Positions 50,339-62,151 of a DNA stretch of 64,000 nt are shown here, in pieces. Source of the stretch: Flammula alnicola (Eukaryota; Basidiomycota; Agaricomycetes; Agaricales; Strophariaceae); NCBI GenBank assembly GCA_015499995.1, contig JADNRV010000090.1, forward strand, positions 62,001-126,000, read 5' to 3'. Position 1 is the first letter of the stretch. The number at the start of each line of letters is the position of its first letter. Below the pieces are notes generated by a model. It had not been told where the DNA came from. It was given only the letters and a program-made list of their open reading frames with translations, and did no database searches. A program made the position numbers and the translations under genes.

Positions 50339-50700
50339 GCCAAGTGAAAGAATTCGGAAGTATATAGAACAAAGGGTATCATTTTGTATCATCAATGCTT
50401 ATTGTGTATAGTCTAGGAGAATATGTAACTTGCAGCGGAACGATTTATCCTTTGGATACAATTCACTCGGCCCGGATTCAGTCACAACGAGAGCCAGAGA
50501 AGTTAGAACCGGCCTCGGAAGTGCACCGCCCGCCGAAACACAGCACCGCAACCCACTCACTCCAGCAACACAGCACGACAGCGCCTCCATCGATCTCCTC
50601 GTCCCTCACTATCCTTCTCCCGACGGCTCTCCTGCTTCTTCTATCTCACCACGGTCGACCTTCACCAATTTTAATTCCTTCTCCTCTTCCCCCTCCCATA
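50339..50700. other. Upstream region of the RhoGAP gene with long open frames
   Basis: Two plus-strand frames are open through 50430-50810. One reads Ser/Pro-rich protein-like sequence (PDGSPASSISPRSTF), but it is one base out of frame with the LKAWWNQF segment that leads into the RhoGAP. It may be a true N-terminal extension joined by an unseen intron, or untranslated sequence. Confidence 0.4.
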
Positions 50701-53514
50701 ATGTTCACCCTAGATCCACACCCACCGCCGGGCACAACTCACCACCCTCCCAACCAGGTAAACCTCAAAGCTTGGTGGAACCAGTTCAACTTTGTCCCGA
50801 AGACAAAAAAGAATGTTATCGAGGGGCCCTACAGAGGTCAGTCGCTCACAGTACTTCTCTTCATTGTGTTTCTCAAACAGCGCAAGACACAGAGGACCAT
50901 CCCGTCTTTGGCAAGATGCTCAAAGAAAGCTCACGTTACACGAGCGTTCAGATTTCCACCGCAAATGCCGATGGCGATCTCTATGTCTGGGGATACATCC
51001 CCATCGTCGTCGCAAAATGGTCAGACATCCCGCCTTGTCTCATGCATCTGTTGTTTCTCTGACACCACACATCATTTCTCTCGCATCCATGTGCTTTTGT
51101 GCATTTTCTTCTTTACGACGAGCAGTGGGCTTTATTTGAAGGAAAATGGTATATGTGATACACAAGCATATCTGTTTATGTTGGTACTCACGCGACGTCT
51201 TGACTAGCCTCCGAAGTGCCAGGTACGTTCCGCATCAGTGGGTCACACGAGCGCATGCGCGAGCTCCAGGCGGCGTTCGAGTCTCCACCTCGCGTGAGTT
51301 CACACTCTGCTACTTTTCTCATTCCGTCCTACGTACCTCTTTTCTGTTCCTCGCTGCGTATGCATGTCCGTGCCTATTTTCGTCACACCTTGAGTTCTCC
51401 TTTTACCCCGACTCCGGACCGCATTTCTTCTCCATCTCCGTGTCTGTTTGCCTTATACTCCTCACCTTATCTAACTCAACGCTAACAACATCCCACACGC
51501 TCCATTCCCCGACCAGTACGGCAAATCCATCGACTGGGAACACGAGTCGTACACCACGCACGACGTCGCAAGTATTTTTCTGAGATACCTCACGCAGATG
51601 CCCGTGAGTACAGCCTCTTCATTTCATTTAGTGTCATTTTAGACCCTAGTGATCCTTCCGCCGAGGATGAGGTATTAGGGTGACAGACTTCACTTTGCGT
51701 CAGTGGATGGAATTCATGCCAAAATGGTCGTGGTCCTAGATCGTGATCAACGCACATCCCCCGTTCTGGGCGTTTAAGTGGTTGTCAACTGGTGCTTGTG
51801 CTAACTTCCTTTTCTCTCTTTTGGTTTGTGGGTATTAGGAACCAGTGATACCGTATGATATGTACCATCTTGTAAGTCTCTTTTGTTTTCTTGCTTTTCT
51901 TTCTTTTTGAGTTGGGCTTGGGTCTGGTTATGGCCAAATTGTGGGACGAGACTATGCTGACTATTGACTCTTGGCTGTGTGATTAGTTCCGGGCTGCGTT
52001 AGGTGTGTCATCGTTCGTTTCGTCTCTGTTGATTATGTTTTCACGGTACTGACTTTCGTGTTATCTTCTACACTTTCACTTTCACCTCCTGCCGTCACCA
52101 ACCACCCATGAACCGATACGACATAACTATGCCACCTTCACCCCCAAAAGCGAAACAGCCGTTCAACCATGAAGAAGCCATTATGACATACAAGTCGCTC
52201 ATCCGACGCATGCCGCGCGCGAACCAATACCTCCTCCTCTACGTCCTCGACTTGCTCTGGTTGTTTGCGTACAAAAGCGATAAGAATTTGATGACCGCCA
52301 CTAGTGCGTATTCGTCGTATTGATTTCCTGTCTCCCCCTCCACCACTGACAAGCCCATCACCGTCTTTCCTTCCATCCTTCCATCCTCACATCATGCAGA
52401 CCTCGCAGTTATATTCCGCCCCTGCCTCCTCTCGCACCCACAGCACGAGATGTCGCTGCACGAGCACGCGCTCAGCCAGGGGGTTTTGGAGTTTTTGATC
52501 GCACAGTTGGATTGGTTCATGGGGGATACCGTGCCCCCGGCTGTGGCGGATAGGTTTCGAGGGGGTGCAGATGGTGGGTTTGGAGGTGCAGGAGAAGGGG
52601 GTGCAGTGCCGTCAGGAGGGACGCCAGGAGGGGCGGGCGGGACGGGCAAGTGGCGCGAGGGTATGGGGGATAGTCCCTCCCAGCTGCCTATCGTTTTATA
52701 TCCACCTTATCATTCTGAACAACCATCTATCGACCTTGATCCACCTTCTGAGCCATCACTTATCACTGGCACCCACCCTCCAGCCAGTCATTCCTATCCT
52801 TCTAACTCAGAGTCGCCTGCCATTCGCACTCCACAGGCGACCTCCTCACATCATTCGAAACGAGCGCGTAAAGAACTGCCTATGCTGCCGAGTACCTCCC
52901 CGTCGAAGCCCAAGTCTAGTTCGAGTCGGCAATTAGAAATCGATTTGGCACCCGACCCTCGGAACCATCGTTCTTCTCCCCATCCCTCATCTGATCGACA
53001 CCCACCATTAGTTGCCGCTTCTAACTCGAAGTTGTCTCCACGAACTTCTTCCAGCAACAATGTCGGGATTCAGAGTATCAATTGCGATCGTGGGGTGCCG
53101 ATCTTGGCACTGTCAACTTCGGGCAGCAGCTCGACGTCTTCGTTGAAGTCAAGTAGTAGTAGCAGGACAATCAAAGAGACTGACCATACCTTTCCATCGA
53201 AGAGAGAATCCAAGCTTAGAGACGGACATGTCGGGGTGAGTCGAGAATAATCCCAAGATTCCTTCTCCTCCATTGCTGACAATACTGTGCAGACACACGC
53301 TGGCACTAATTCTAAGCCTGCGCAATGGATGGCATCCGATGCGACCAGTGTACGATCCGTTACAACGGCATCTAGTATCTCGACGAACGATCACGGGCTT
53401 GGAGAGCAAGGTTCGTTCTTCAAACGACTCTTGAAAGGCCGCCGTGCTGCAGTGGCGGCGTCGATTACGAGCAGTACTAGTCGACAGAGCAGTGATGACG
53501 ATACTTGGGAGTAA
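50701..53514 (+). CDS. Rho GTPase-activating protein, SAC7/BAG7-like
   Basis: Turns off Rho-type GTPases, acting on actin and cell-wall signalling at the cell cortex. Exons read: LKAWWNQFNFVPKTKK, then HPVFGKMLKESSRYTSVQIS, LYVWGYIPIVVAKCGLYLKEN, VPGTFRISGSHERMRELQAA (arginine finger in TFRISGS), YGKSIDWEHESYTTHDVAS, FLRYLTQMPEPVIPYDMYH, EEAIMTYKSLIRRMPRANQY, LLLYVLDLLWLFAYKSDKN, NLAVIFRPCLLSHPQHEM and LEFLIAQLDWFMGD. This is a full RhoGAP domain of the fungal SAC7/BAG7 type. A long Ser/Pro/Gly-rich tail follows, ending SFFKRLLKGRRAA..DDDTWE. About nine introns; the start at ATG 50701 is provisional because the N-terminal frame is ambiguous. Confidence 0.88.
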
Positions 53515-54785
53515 GGGAAGCCTAGACTGGTAAGGTTGCAGAGCTGAATGTCTATTAAAATTGTGAATGCAACGGTTCGTTCTCCGCATTCGAAAGGCGT
53601 TACTTCATTACTGTTCGTACGATATACGTACTTGAATGAAGGTTGCTAGTTGTCCACATAAGCGCAAAGGTTTAAATTCGGTGCAGATGTTTTCAAATGT
53701 GTCTCAATTTTTATATTCCAATGTCGACACCATGGTAAACAATACTGGGGATACTGGCGCCCTCGAGTCAGGTCGTTTACCGCGGTAAATTTCAAACGGT
53801 ATCTTTGACATATCCTTCTCAAGGGGAAGCTGAAAAATCGTACAAATTTCCCCCTTGGATCTACAAAACACATGAATGACAGTCGATGGAACGGCATCAA
53901 AATAGTAGCTACTCACTATGAATGCGGGGAGCTATGAGGATTGCTGACATCAACATGTTGTGATTATGGACTGGGATGATGTGCACGAGCTGGATACATC
54001 ATGAGCAAGGACCTTGGCAATGGTAAGGAATTATCGCCGGGCCGCCTGTCAGTCTTTCAGAGCAAGAAGCGGTGCCATGTGGTCAGTCTCGCGGTTGAAA
54101 AAGCCAACGAGGAACCCAATCGACGCCATCAAAGTACATGAACACAACCATTTCAGGTTGTCGACGATAGTGGCCTCACACAGTCGAGGGCATCCGTAAG
54201 TTGGAAAGAACACCGTCCAGAACGCCATCAAAGAACGGCGGCAAACGCCGGGGCTTGTATCTCCCTCCAGAACGCTCGCTTTTGTCGACGCCGTGGGTTA
54301 TAGTAGGCTATTGAGGATCTATCAATAAATATACATACATTCAGGTCTATTCTACAGGGTTTGTGATTATTACCTGGTAAATAATGTAATATACCTCAAA
54401 TTAACAGTAGAAAATTCAATTTCTTATGCCTTGTGGGGTGCTTTTCAATTATTTATGCTCTGACAGTCATCGAAATTTATTTGGGAGATACACAATGCTT
54501 TGAGGATACGGCGGTGTGATTTTATTTCCCGGCGAGAACGTTCAATCCATGTGGAACGCCTTGTGGTCGGCGGTCGGACTGGCTGACGGAAATGGCGGTG
54601 CCAAATTAATCGTATGCCGAAGCGTCCGAGTCAGCCTACGAGCCGCGACCAGATTAGGTCATCTTCGGTGGTTGCCGCCGTGCAGAACGCCGTTCTTGCA
54701 CGGCGTCTTTTCCAATTGATTCTTTGACACAGTCGGATCCTTTGAACATCATCGAAACGGCATCCTTGCTCTCTAATTCTTGAAA
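53515..54785. other. Intergenic; possible relic sequence
   Basis: About 1.3 kb. Minus-strand frames at 53704-53916 and 54049-54231 are short and match no known family; the second has a hydrophobic stretch (LMASIGFLVGFFN). The phrase 'acgccatcaaag' occurs at 54122-54133 and 54220-54231. No gene can be supported. Confidence 0.35.
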
Positions 54786-56296
54786 ATGACATCTCAGCTC
54801 GTCCGAGACTTTCAGCGCCTGAAATCTGAGAACCAGCAGCTACGGTCAGAAAATCAGCGCCTGAGAGCGGAGAATCAAGCAGCGAAGGAGCGGGAGGAGA
54901 GGTACAGAAACGAGCGCAAGAAAGAGGATCGAGACCGCCGAGATCGGGAGAGGTTGGAGCGGCTAATGCTAAGAGGTGAGGCCTGCTTTTCATCGTATGC
55001 TGCTGCTCTGATCAAGCGTGATAGTGCATGGAAACCAAATTGCATTTCCCCAAGAAATCATGGATCAGTTCATTGATCATCTATACGACGATCGGAGAAC
55101 TTTGAAGAAGTGCGCACTCGTGTGCCGTGCTTGGGTTCCTTCCAGCCGCTACCATCTTTTCAGCGTTATCAATATTTTGCATGACTCGGATTATCAACGT
55201 TTTGATGACCTCATTCAACATCTCGATCACCCTCTCTGCACATTTGCGTCGTCAGTACGTGAGCTTTGCATATTCGCTCCCGCAGACGATGGTCATCCGA
55301 CGCCTTGGCTTGATCCATTAATTCCTCAACTCGCCAAACTGGTGTCTGTAAAGTCCTTGTTCGCCCATGAAATTATAAAATGGTCGATGATTAGTTCCTG
55401 GCAAGCGCTTTTGAAGTCAGCCTCCTTCACTACTCAAATCACCCACCTTATCCTTAGCAATCCTTCTTTCGAGTCCTTCGAACGGTGTATGGAGACAATC
55501 CATTCCTTTCCGTCTCTTGTGGTTCTTGAATACAACGTTGAAAACCCAGATGACGATGAATGGGCATTGAACCTCCCAACATTCCGAGGTTCACCGCCGC
55601 CACCCTTGCGCACCCTGGACATCGTATCGTGGGATTCCACCGTGCAGCTGGCTTGGAGCCAGCTGATGTGGAAATGGCTGCATCGCAGCCAGACTCGCTT
55701 GTCCACAATTAGACTGGGAGCAGTAATCTCCACTGATGATATCAGCACTTCTAAACTCTACCCCTTCGCTCAATACCTTCAATTCCTTGGTCCCTCACTA
55801 GAAGTGCTCAAAGTTTGTTTCAACGATGCTCCAAGTATTTGTAGGTTTCTCGTACTATCATACATTCGAATGGATAGGCTGAAATACTTGACTAGCTCTT
55901 TTTCTTGACAATGTCGACATCGCGCTCAATACCAGCCTTCGTATGTTGGACTTAGCAGGCATTTTCGAGTTCCTCGCTGAGGCGCAATCCTTCGATGGCA
56001 AATTTTCGTTGCTTCCCTTGCTTTTGTCCAGAATCCCTAAAGCAGCTTTGGCGACCATCAAGTTCGAGTTTGGGATCTATGGTCCCAATTTCAAACTCAT
56101 GGCAGAGGTGACAAATACTAATGCAACATGGATTGCCATTGATAAACTGCTGGCTGGATCATCTTTTCCGGTGTTGACTGAGGTGGCTTTCATGGTATAT
56201 CGCCACCATTGTGAGTTTGAAATAGAAAAATATTTAGAGCTCAGATTGGCTAGATGCAAGCAAAGGGGGTTGCTGCATATTTCCATTGATCAGTAG
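54786..56296 (+). CDS. F-box protein with N-terminal coiled coil
   Basis: Exons 54786-54975, 55025-55840 and 55896-56296 give 468 residues. The first exon is a highly charged coiled coil with repeated units (LKSENQQ, LRSENQR, LRAENQA; then a run of Glu/Arg/Lys). The second begins with an F-box: AFPQEIMDQFIDHLYDDRRT, LKKCALVCRAWVPSSRYHLF. Downstream sequence is Leu-rich with spaced hydrophobic repeats (LRTLDIVSWDS, LEVLKVCF, LRMLDLAGIFEFL) as in agaricomycete F-box/LRR-like proteins, a very expanded family. It is expected to recruit unknown targets to an SCF ubiquitin ligase. Fusion of a coiled coil in front of the F-box is unusual; the join (AGAG|GTGAGG..GATAG|TGCATGG) is in frame. Confidence 0.8.
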
Positions 56297-56689
56297 GCTG
56301 GTCACGACCAGGAATGTCCGATAATTCTATTGCACAATCTCTTTGCATACAGTATGTGTACGACCTATAGCTGTAAATTTGTACTAGGAAGTAAATTGTC
56401 GCAGTGGATTTGATCTTGCAAGATACCTGGAAGTGAAATTAACGCGTAGCATGGAAAGGGCTTGAAAGTCCGTGTTACTCGAGCTCGTGGTTGGGAAGAG
56501 TAAGACTATTGCCTCATAACATATCTACGGCGAACACTCTCCTTGGAATTCGAGGAATTCTAGACGAGGTTGGCGTTGAGTGAATATCCTGATATAAGAA
56601 AAACCAATGGAAAGAGGCGTACTTACTTTTGAAATGCGACCCCCTGTGAACTTCTGCAGCTAAGTTATTTACCATTACAGATTCCTTCT
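56297..56689. other. Intergenic, no feature seen
   Basis: Spacer between the F-box gene and the phosphate-transporter relic; short frames only. Confidence 0.45.
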
Positions 56690-57300
56690 CGTTGAACTAG
56701 TCCTTGCCGAGATTTTCAAGGGTGTCACATCGTGGGCCGTCGATGTCGTCGATCTGCCCGTGTTATCTGCCGATCTTTTTGGAGGCTTTGAAGCGAGTCG
56801 ATTCGGGCATGGTGAGGCGCTGGAAGAGATTAATGGCGGCGAGGATGATAGAAATTCCGATGACGATACACCAGACTGAGAAAAGAATGGAGGATGGTTG
56901 GTTAGAACGATTCTAGGAATAGAACGTATCGAAGGACAACTGACCTCCATCAACTTTCGCCCTCGACATTCGTAACGTGCTTGTAACACAGCAGAACGAT
57001 GATGGTAGCCAAGCTGCTGATGAAATTTCCCCGGCCTTGGTTAGAGAAGATGTAAGCCAGCATCATCCCGTATTTTCGGAGGTTGGCGCGGTCGGAAGTG
57101 ATGGATGCGGACATGGGGTGGCCACCGCCGATACCGATGCCGAGGAGGATGCGGAAGATGAAGCATGCGTCGGGCGAGAGGGTGCGGGTGGGCGTGGTGA
57201 TGGTGAGGATGGTCCGAGCATGATGAATATGAGGTCTCTTCCGTCTGTCGGGCGATGTGTTAGCTTTTCGGTGGATGGAAAACAAGGAGTGGGACGCACA
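56690..57300 (-). pseudogene. Relic of a PHO84-like inorganic phosphate:H+ symporter
   Basis: The minus strand reads FRILLGIGIGGGHPMSASI, TSDRANLRKYGMMLAYIFSN and SSLATIIVLLCYKHVTNVEG, then a spliced piece VWCIVIGISIILAAINLFQR, LTMPESTRFKASKK followed by a stop. These are the helix 4 to mid-protein landmarks of fungal phosphate permeases (normally GIGIGGDYPMSAS). The N-terminal third and the whole C-terminal half are missing, the upstream part (LSPDACF) is entered by a frame change near 57210, and the normal Asp-Tyr of the GGDYP signature has become Gly-His. Not functional. Confidence 0.8.
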
Positions 57301-57664
57301 GACTGCTTTTCATCCTAGAGCGTCGGCGGCATATCCTGATCTCGAACGTCGACGGCCCTCCTCTGCTTATCGTCCTTTCGTGTCTGTGACCGACACTGTT
57401 TGCACCGGGAGAGTCAGCCATGGGAGACGGCTGGAACAGACAAGAAAGACTTACCTAGTTCGAGATCACCCCAGCCTCGCTGCTCGCTGACGCAGGTGGA
57501 TAACCTTGCAATAGCCAGGTCATTTGGTTGCGCTACAAATTAAAGGAATGCAAATTTCGAAGCTGGAAGCTCGAGCTTGACGGTCCATGGTTGACAGAAT
57601 CAAACGAATCGAATATTAATGATACAAAAAAAAATACAATATCGCATACGGCTCATGTGCATGA
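57301..57664. other. Intergenic, 3' side of DUF4139 copy 2
   Basis: No gene recognised; could include further decayed 5' parts of the phosphate-transporter relic. Confidence 0.4.
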
Positions 57665-59752
57665 TCAAAGACCAGTAATGGCAGTCCTAACAGGCGCCGA
57701 CACCTCCCACTGAAGCACCAGCCCAACCTTTCCCTGCGGAGGGACCGAGCAAACCCAGGCGAAGCGGCCTTCTCTTCCAAGCGCTTCAACATCGACAGCC
57801 TGCCCCGCCTCATCATCCGCGCCGTCCCACATCGCCACCACCCCAGGCGAAACCTTCACGGGCGGCGGCGCCTTCAGCTCGCCCCCGCTTGCCGCGCTGA
57901 GCGTAACCCCACCACTCCCCTCCGCACTGGGCAGCGTCAGAGCAGGCTGCAGCAGCTTCACCGTGATCGTCGAGTCCTCGGACACAGGGACCTGGTCAAT
58001 GACTTTGATCTTGAGGTTATCGGGGCTGCTCGAGGACGCGGACTTGGTGTTGTGCACCGTGATGCGTTGCATGAAGGTGTATACTGAGGACTTGGTGTAG
58101 AAACCAGACTGGGATACTTTCTTGCTGCGCGGGTGGTATGTTACGCGGATCGATGGGTCCAATCTGTTGGAGGCGGCGAGTAGATGATAATCAACGATTT
58201 GTTAGGAGTAGAAAGAAGACGAGCATGCAAGAAACGCACCCAAGAGGACAGTCAAAGTTCTCATCTGGGCTCACGAGGGGCACGTCTGACTTGGAGATAA
58301 AGCTTCCATCCACATAAACGCTGGCACTCCCAGCAAGGAGGGTGTATTCCGACGCGTTTTTGATCTTTGCCTAGAATACAACATCAGTTTTCCAGCCGCA
58401 AATTTAGACTGCGAAGCGACAAAGCCCACCTTCAGATGCACCCTGCTATCTTTCTTCGGAACACACACCCAGCTCATATCCGCCTCCAAGCCGAGCCTCA
58501 CAATCGTCACACTATGACCTACCGCATCACTCGGAATGCTGATCAGCCCTGGGACACCAAACGTCGCACTTACAGCCCCTTTTGAGGAGACCTGCAGACC
58601 CCGATGCTGCATGCTCTGCTGACCCCCGTCGCTCTCCGACATATCCAGCAGGAAGTCCTCAACCTGAGGAGGAGGCGCAGCCCCGGGAGCACTGCCAAGC
58701 ATCGCGGACATGGCCATCATTTGTGGGCGGCTGCGCAAAGGCAGCGCTTTGCCTCTGAAGTGCGTGGGGCGGTAGATCGAGAGCGTCCATGGAGTAAGCG
58801 TGGGGACGCCGACGCCGAACGTGGGCGTGGCGGTTTCGAGGGTGAGCGGGACGTCGTCCCAGTCCTCGCCTGTGCTCTGCGTGATGGAGCCCTTGTAGAT
58901 CAGTGTCACGGGCTTCGTGTCTTTCGTTTGCATGTCGACGCGAATATCATATCCCGCGCTCCATGTCGCGTTGTGTACAGCTGCAGAAATAGAGTATCCA
59001 GAATCATAATCAGCATCGTTGCTCGTTTCTCTGGTCAAAGCAATTCGACGCACCATAGATGAGAGCAATCTTGATTTCTCCTTCTGACTCTGCAAAAACG
59101 CCAATCGTAGCTTTCAAGTTTAGTTTCTCGTTCCCTGAAGGGCCGGCGAGTTTCTTCTTCTCATCCACAATTGCTTCGTCCATCTGCTTTATCTCCTTCT
59201 CCAGCTCCGTAACCTTGTCGTCCAACTCTTCCGCATTGGCATCGTAGCTCTGCACCACCTCTTTCAGTTTTGAAACCTCGAGGTGCTCCGACTTCACGGA
59301 GGCAAGGTATGTTTCCATAGACGAAAGCGATTTGAGTGTACGCGCAAGTGCCTTCTCAGCGCGTTTCTTCTGGGACACGAGCGCGACGAGCGCTGGTGAC
59401 GTTGTGGGGACCGGAGGAGGGGTGATCGTTGATATTGTCACATCGTGAATAGTCGCTGCACCGCGCCCTTCGACTCTGCAGGCAAGTGAACATAAATGAG
59501 CCTTGTTCTTGGCTGCTTAGACAGGATGTAAACGCACTTGAATGATTCTTGATCCAATACCGCCGGAAGCCCAATAATGTTCAGCTGGTTCTGCCCAGTC
59601 TTGACCGTAAATTTGAAAAGACGCGTAATTTCCGCGCGTCCAGCGTATACGCTTACGCTGATGATCTTGCTCTCTTTGACGGAGGCAAGTTCAATCGTGT
59701 TTACAGGCTGAAATGCGGGAGGAGGACCACTGATAGAGTTGGTGGGCGACAT
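57665..59752 (-). CDS. DUF4139 domain protein, copy 2
   Basis: Paralogue of the gene at 42045, about 590-600 residues. Start MSPTNSISGPPPAF at ATG 59752, then VYAGRAEITRLFKFTV, GLPAVLDQESFK, VEGRGAATIHDV (DUF4140), a coiled coil (VALVSQKKRAEKALARTLK to DEAIVDEKKKLAG), and the DUF4139 body: TWSAGYDIRVDM, VPLTLETATPTFGVGVPTL, WVCVPKKDSRVHLKAKIKN, ASVYVDGSFISKSDVPLVS, VTYHPRSKKVSQSGF, VGLVLQWEVSAPVRTAI. The main differences are a Met/Pro/Ala-rich loop (MMAMSAMLGSAPGAAPPPQ) and a Gly/Ser-rich insertion near the end. Introns occur at the same protein positions as in copy 1. TATA box at 59809-59816. Function unknown. Confidence 0.88.
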
Positions 59753-59808
59753 TTTTTCAAGAGGAGTTTATGAGAGTGTATGGGTATGTGGGTTCATCCA
59801 GCGTCGCC

Positions 59809-59816
59809 CTTATATA
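59809..59816 (-). promoter_or_regulatory. TATA box (TATATAAG) of DUF4139 copy 2
   Basis: TATATAAG on the minus strand, 57-64 bp upstream of the ATG at 59752. Confidence 0.6.
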
Positions 59817-60170
59817 CAGACGACTGGCCAGGGCTGGCTGTGTTATGATTCATATGAAGGGTCTAGCCAGGAACTACGGAAGAGTCAGAAAATGATCGTT
59901 GTCAGACACACCATCGAGACACGCATAAACCACTGTCTATAATTGGATGACCGCTTGCGGTACCGTCACAAACACAGACTAGTTACATGTAAAACAAATG
60001 CAAGAAGGATTGAAGAACTTGAAGGATCAATTCTCCAGTATGTATACTGCGCTGTACTGCTGTATGAGGAGACCTGAGGAGACCCACCGTGACCGTGGTC
60101 GACGCCTTATTGTCAAGCTTTGCAAATTGCGGCTCCAAATAAATTCCAGTAAATTCCTCTCAGGTGCGCA
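59817..60170. other. Intergenic, no feature seen
   Basis: Upstream side of DUF4139 copy 2 and start of the tandem duplication; nothing recognised. Confidence 0.45.
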
Positions 60171-60602
60171 CCTTAACACACCCTTCTAGTCTCCCCTGAG
60201 CCTTCAGTTAGAAGAGATATTCACATATGCGCTGGCCAAAACAGAATATTGAGATAAGTGAGAGTCGATGCGGACTCCTCGACAGGCCGTTGGTCCGCAG
60301 TTGAACACAAGCATCGATCCGGCGTCCATGCCTTTCATATTGGGAATGGCGGTTTATTCCAAGCCTCATGACGAGGGTAAGTTCAAAGTTATGATGATGG
60401 TCCTCCACTGAGCAAAATGTCCTTATGTAGATGTCCTTGATATTGATTTGCAATTGGCTTGTGGCTGAGGTGATTCCTGGATACAATAACTATTCCTTGT
60501 TCTCTGCGTCTGTTCCCTCCCCCCCAACGATTTACTCGACTCCTTCAAGAGCAGAAAGCGATGGCAAGATTGACCTATAATTTTTTAAGACTTTAGAAGT
60601 CA

Positions 60603-61501
60603 TCAAGAGACGTGAAATTTTACGTCGTTAGCCTCGCATACAACTTGAGGACTAGTATCGGTAGGAAAGTGGAAAGCCGTAGGGCAGTTCGGGTTAGTGC
60701 CTGGCATGATATAATGTTTAGAGACGAAAATGACAATGCTAGTTGATTATAATTATCACTTACAATCGGCGCCTGCTCCCTCGCATCCGTTGTAATACCT
60801 GAGGAAGAATAGGATTTAAGATCCTGTAGCGCGTTATCCCGAAAATTACTTACCCGAATCCAGAGGTCACGGAAAACGAATGACTTTACAGTTTACTTGG
60901 CGTTAGATCTAAGAAAAATAGGAAACGTGTGGAATACAGAACTTACGGTGGTATGAGCGAAATATAAGTGCTGGAGTTACTTCCCGGAGGAGTAATTATT
61001 AAAGGGTTGATCAAAGTCGTCCCAATAAGGGTACACCCCTCGCCATTGAATCCACAGCCTCCTGTAATAGAGATGAGTTCTTGTATACCTCAATACCTGA
61101 GGCTCGACGGTACCTGTTTGCAAGTACCTGCATTTAAAATTAGTGAGGCGGCATCGTTAATTCGTTTAAATAAACGTACGCGATGGCTGAGATAAGAGGG
61201 CCATTGATGGTGAAGTCGTCGCCAGTCGAAAGAACGTTTGTGCCTTGAATAAGCATCGGCTACAGCAACATTGTATGAGACGGCCATATATCGTGGATCC
61301 AAGGATACACTAGTATGTAAGTGACTTACTGTTCCAAAACCACACCTAAAATACACGTCAGATCGCTGATCATGGCATTTTAAATGTATACTATTAGTAT
61401 CCCCCTCTTTACCCATTGTCAAAGTGCACGGTATGTGTCTCCGCCCTAGAGCCAATGGCAGCACTGGAAATGAATAGAAACAAGAAGTTGAGGGAGAACA
61501 T
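60603..61501 (-). CDS. Secreted Cys-rich 'glycopeptide' family protein, copy A
   Basis: Eight exons close in frame: 61501-61413, 61345-61330, 61259-61180, 61127-61114, 61061-60947, 60883-60854, 60798-60764, 60700-60603; 158 residues. The signal peptide is MFSLNFLFLFISSAAIGSRA. The mature part shows the family pattern ETHTVHFDNGCGFGTPMLIQ, VLSTGDDFTINGPLISAIAY, LQTGGCGFNGEGCTLIGTTL, SSTYISLIPPHSFSVTSGFG, YYNGCEGAGADCTNPNCPTA and FHFPTDTSPQVVCEANDV. The small-secreted-protein family is annotated 'glycopeptide' in many agaricomycetes and is often duplicated; its role is unknown. The last codons coincide with a donor-like GTAAAA, and a conserved stretch further on (INIKDIYIRTFC at about 60420-60450) may be a real last exon, so the C-terminus is uncertain. 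Confidence 0.75.
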
Positions 61502-61592
61502 GACAATCGATGAGCGTCAAAAGTCAGAATCAAACACTTAGGCTGTAGTAAATTTGGCTGAGGTTCGAGGTTCAAGAATTAGAACATGGCTA

Positions 61593-61600
61593 CTTTTATA
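61593..61600 (-). promoter_or_regulatory. TATA box (TATAAAAG) of glycopeptide copy A
   Basis: TATAAAAG on the minus strand about 92 bp before the ATG at 61501; conserved in copy B. Confidence 0.6.
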
Positions 61601-61793
61601 CCCCAGAACACCTATTAGAATAGCTCACGGCTATGATGCAGATTATAAACCCTATGATAATCATCTCAACGGGGGACCAGCCTCCTTCTATTACGTACAT
61701 GTTGTACTACATGTAGTATTCTGCAGAATTCTGGGTTGCCCGAGAGTGCTCGAAATTTTACTGATTCCCATATATACAAGGCGAACTTCGCGT

Positions 61794-61843
61794 ATGCATG
61801 GGGCATGTAAACCCGGAGATGCATGGGGCATGTAAACCCGGAG
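61794..61843 (+). repeat. 25-bp tandem repeat, two perfect units
   Basis: The unit starting ATGCATGGGGCATGTAAACC occurs at 61794-61818 and 61819-61843 without a mismatch. It lies exactly where copy A stops matching copy B of the gene duplication. Confidence 0.85.
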
Positions 61844-62151
61844 AATGAGTTGAACGATAAAAAAAGAACCATTCTTAAAATAGTTCACGCCAATATTAAT
61901 GTCATTTGCATTCAACCTTTCCTCTCGCCATCATGGAAGAATACGTCTCTATTCTTCACGAAAGACTCAACCTTCTTCAAGTTCGAACCTGCGAGGGTAC
62001 TGAACTTTTCGACCTTTTTTCTTGATTCTAAACTTCCTATCAATGGAGACTTCCTGAATGCCTTGGACGAGGTCGATAAGACGATATGCAGAAGAATGAC
62101 TGCCACTTCCTATTGCTTAAATAACGGAGGCGAAGATAATTCCACGGGAGC
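61844..62151. other. Spacer between the duplicated glycopeptide units
   Basis: Unduplicated sequence with an open plus-strand frame (LNFSTFFLDSKLPINGDFLN) that has no recognised relatives; no gene supported. Confidence 0.35.

Noticed and set aside
56950..57285. Active phosphate transporter gene
   Set aside because: Only the helix 4 to mid-protein region remains, with frame changes, a stop and loss of the GGDYP residues.
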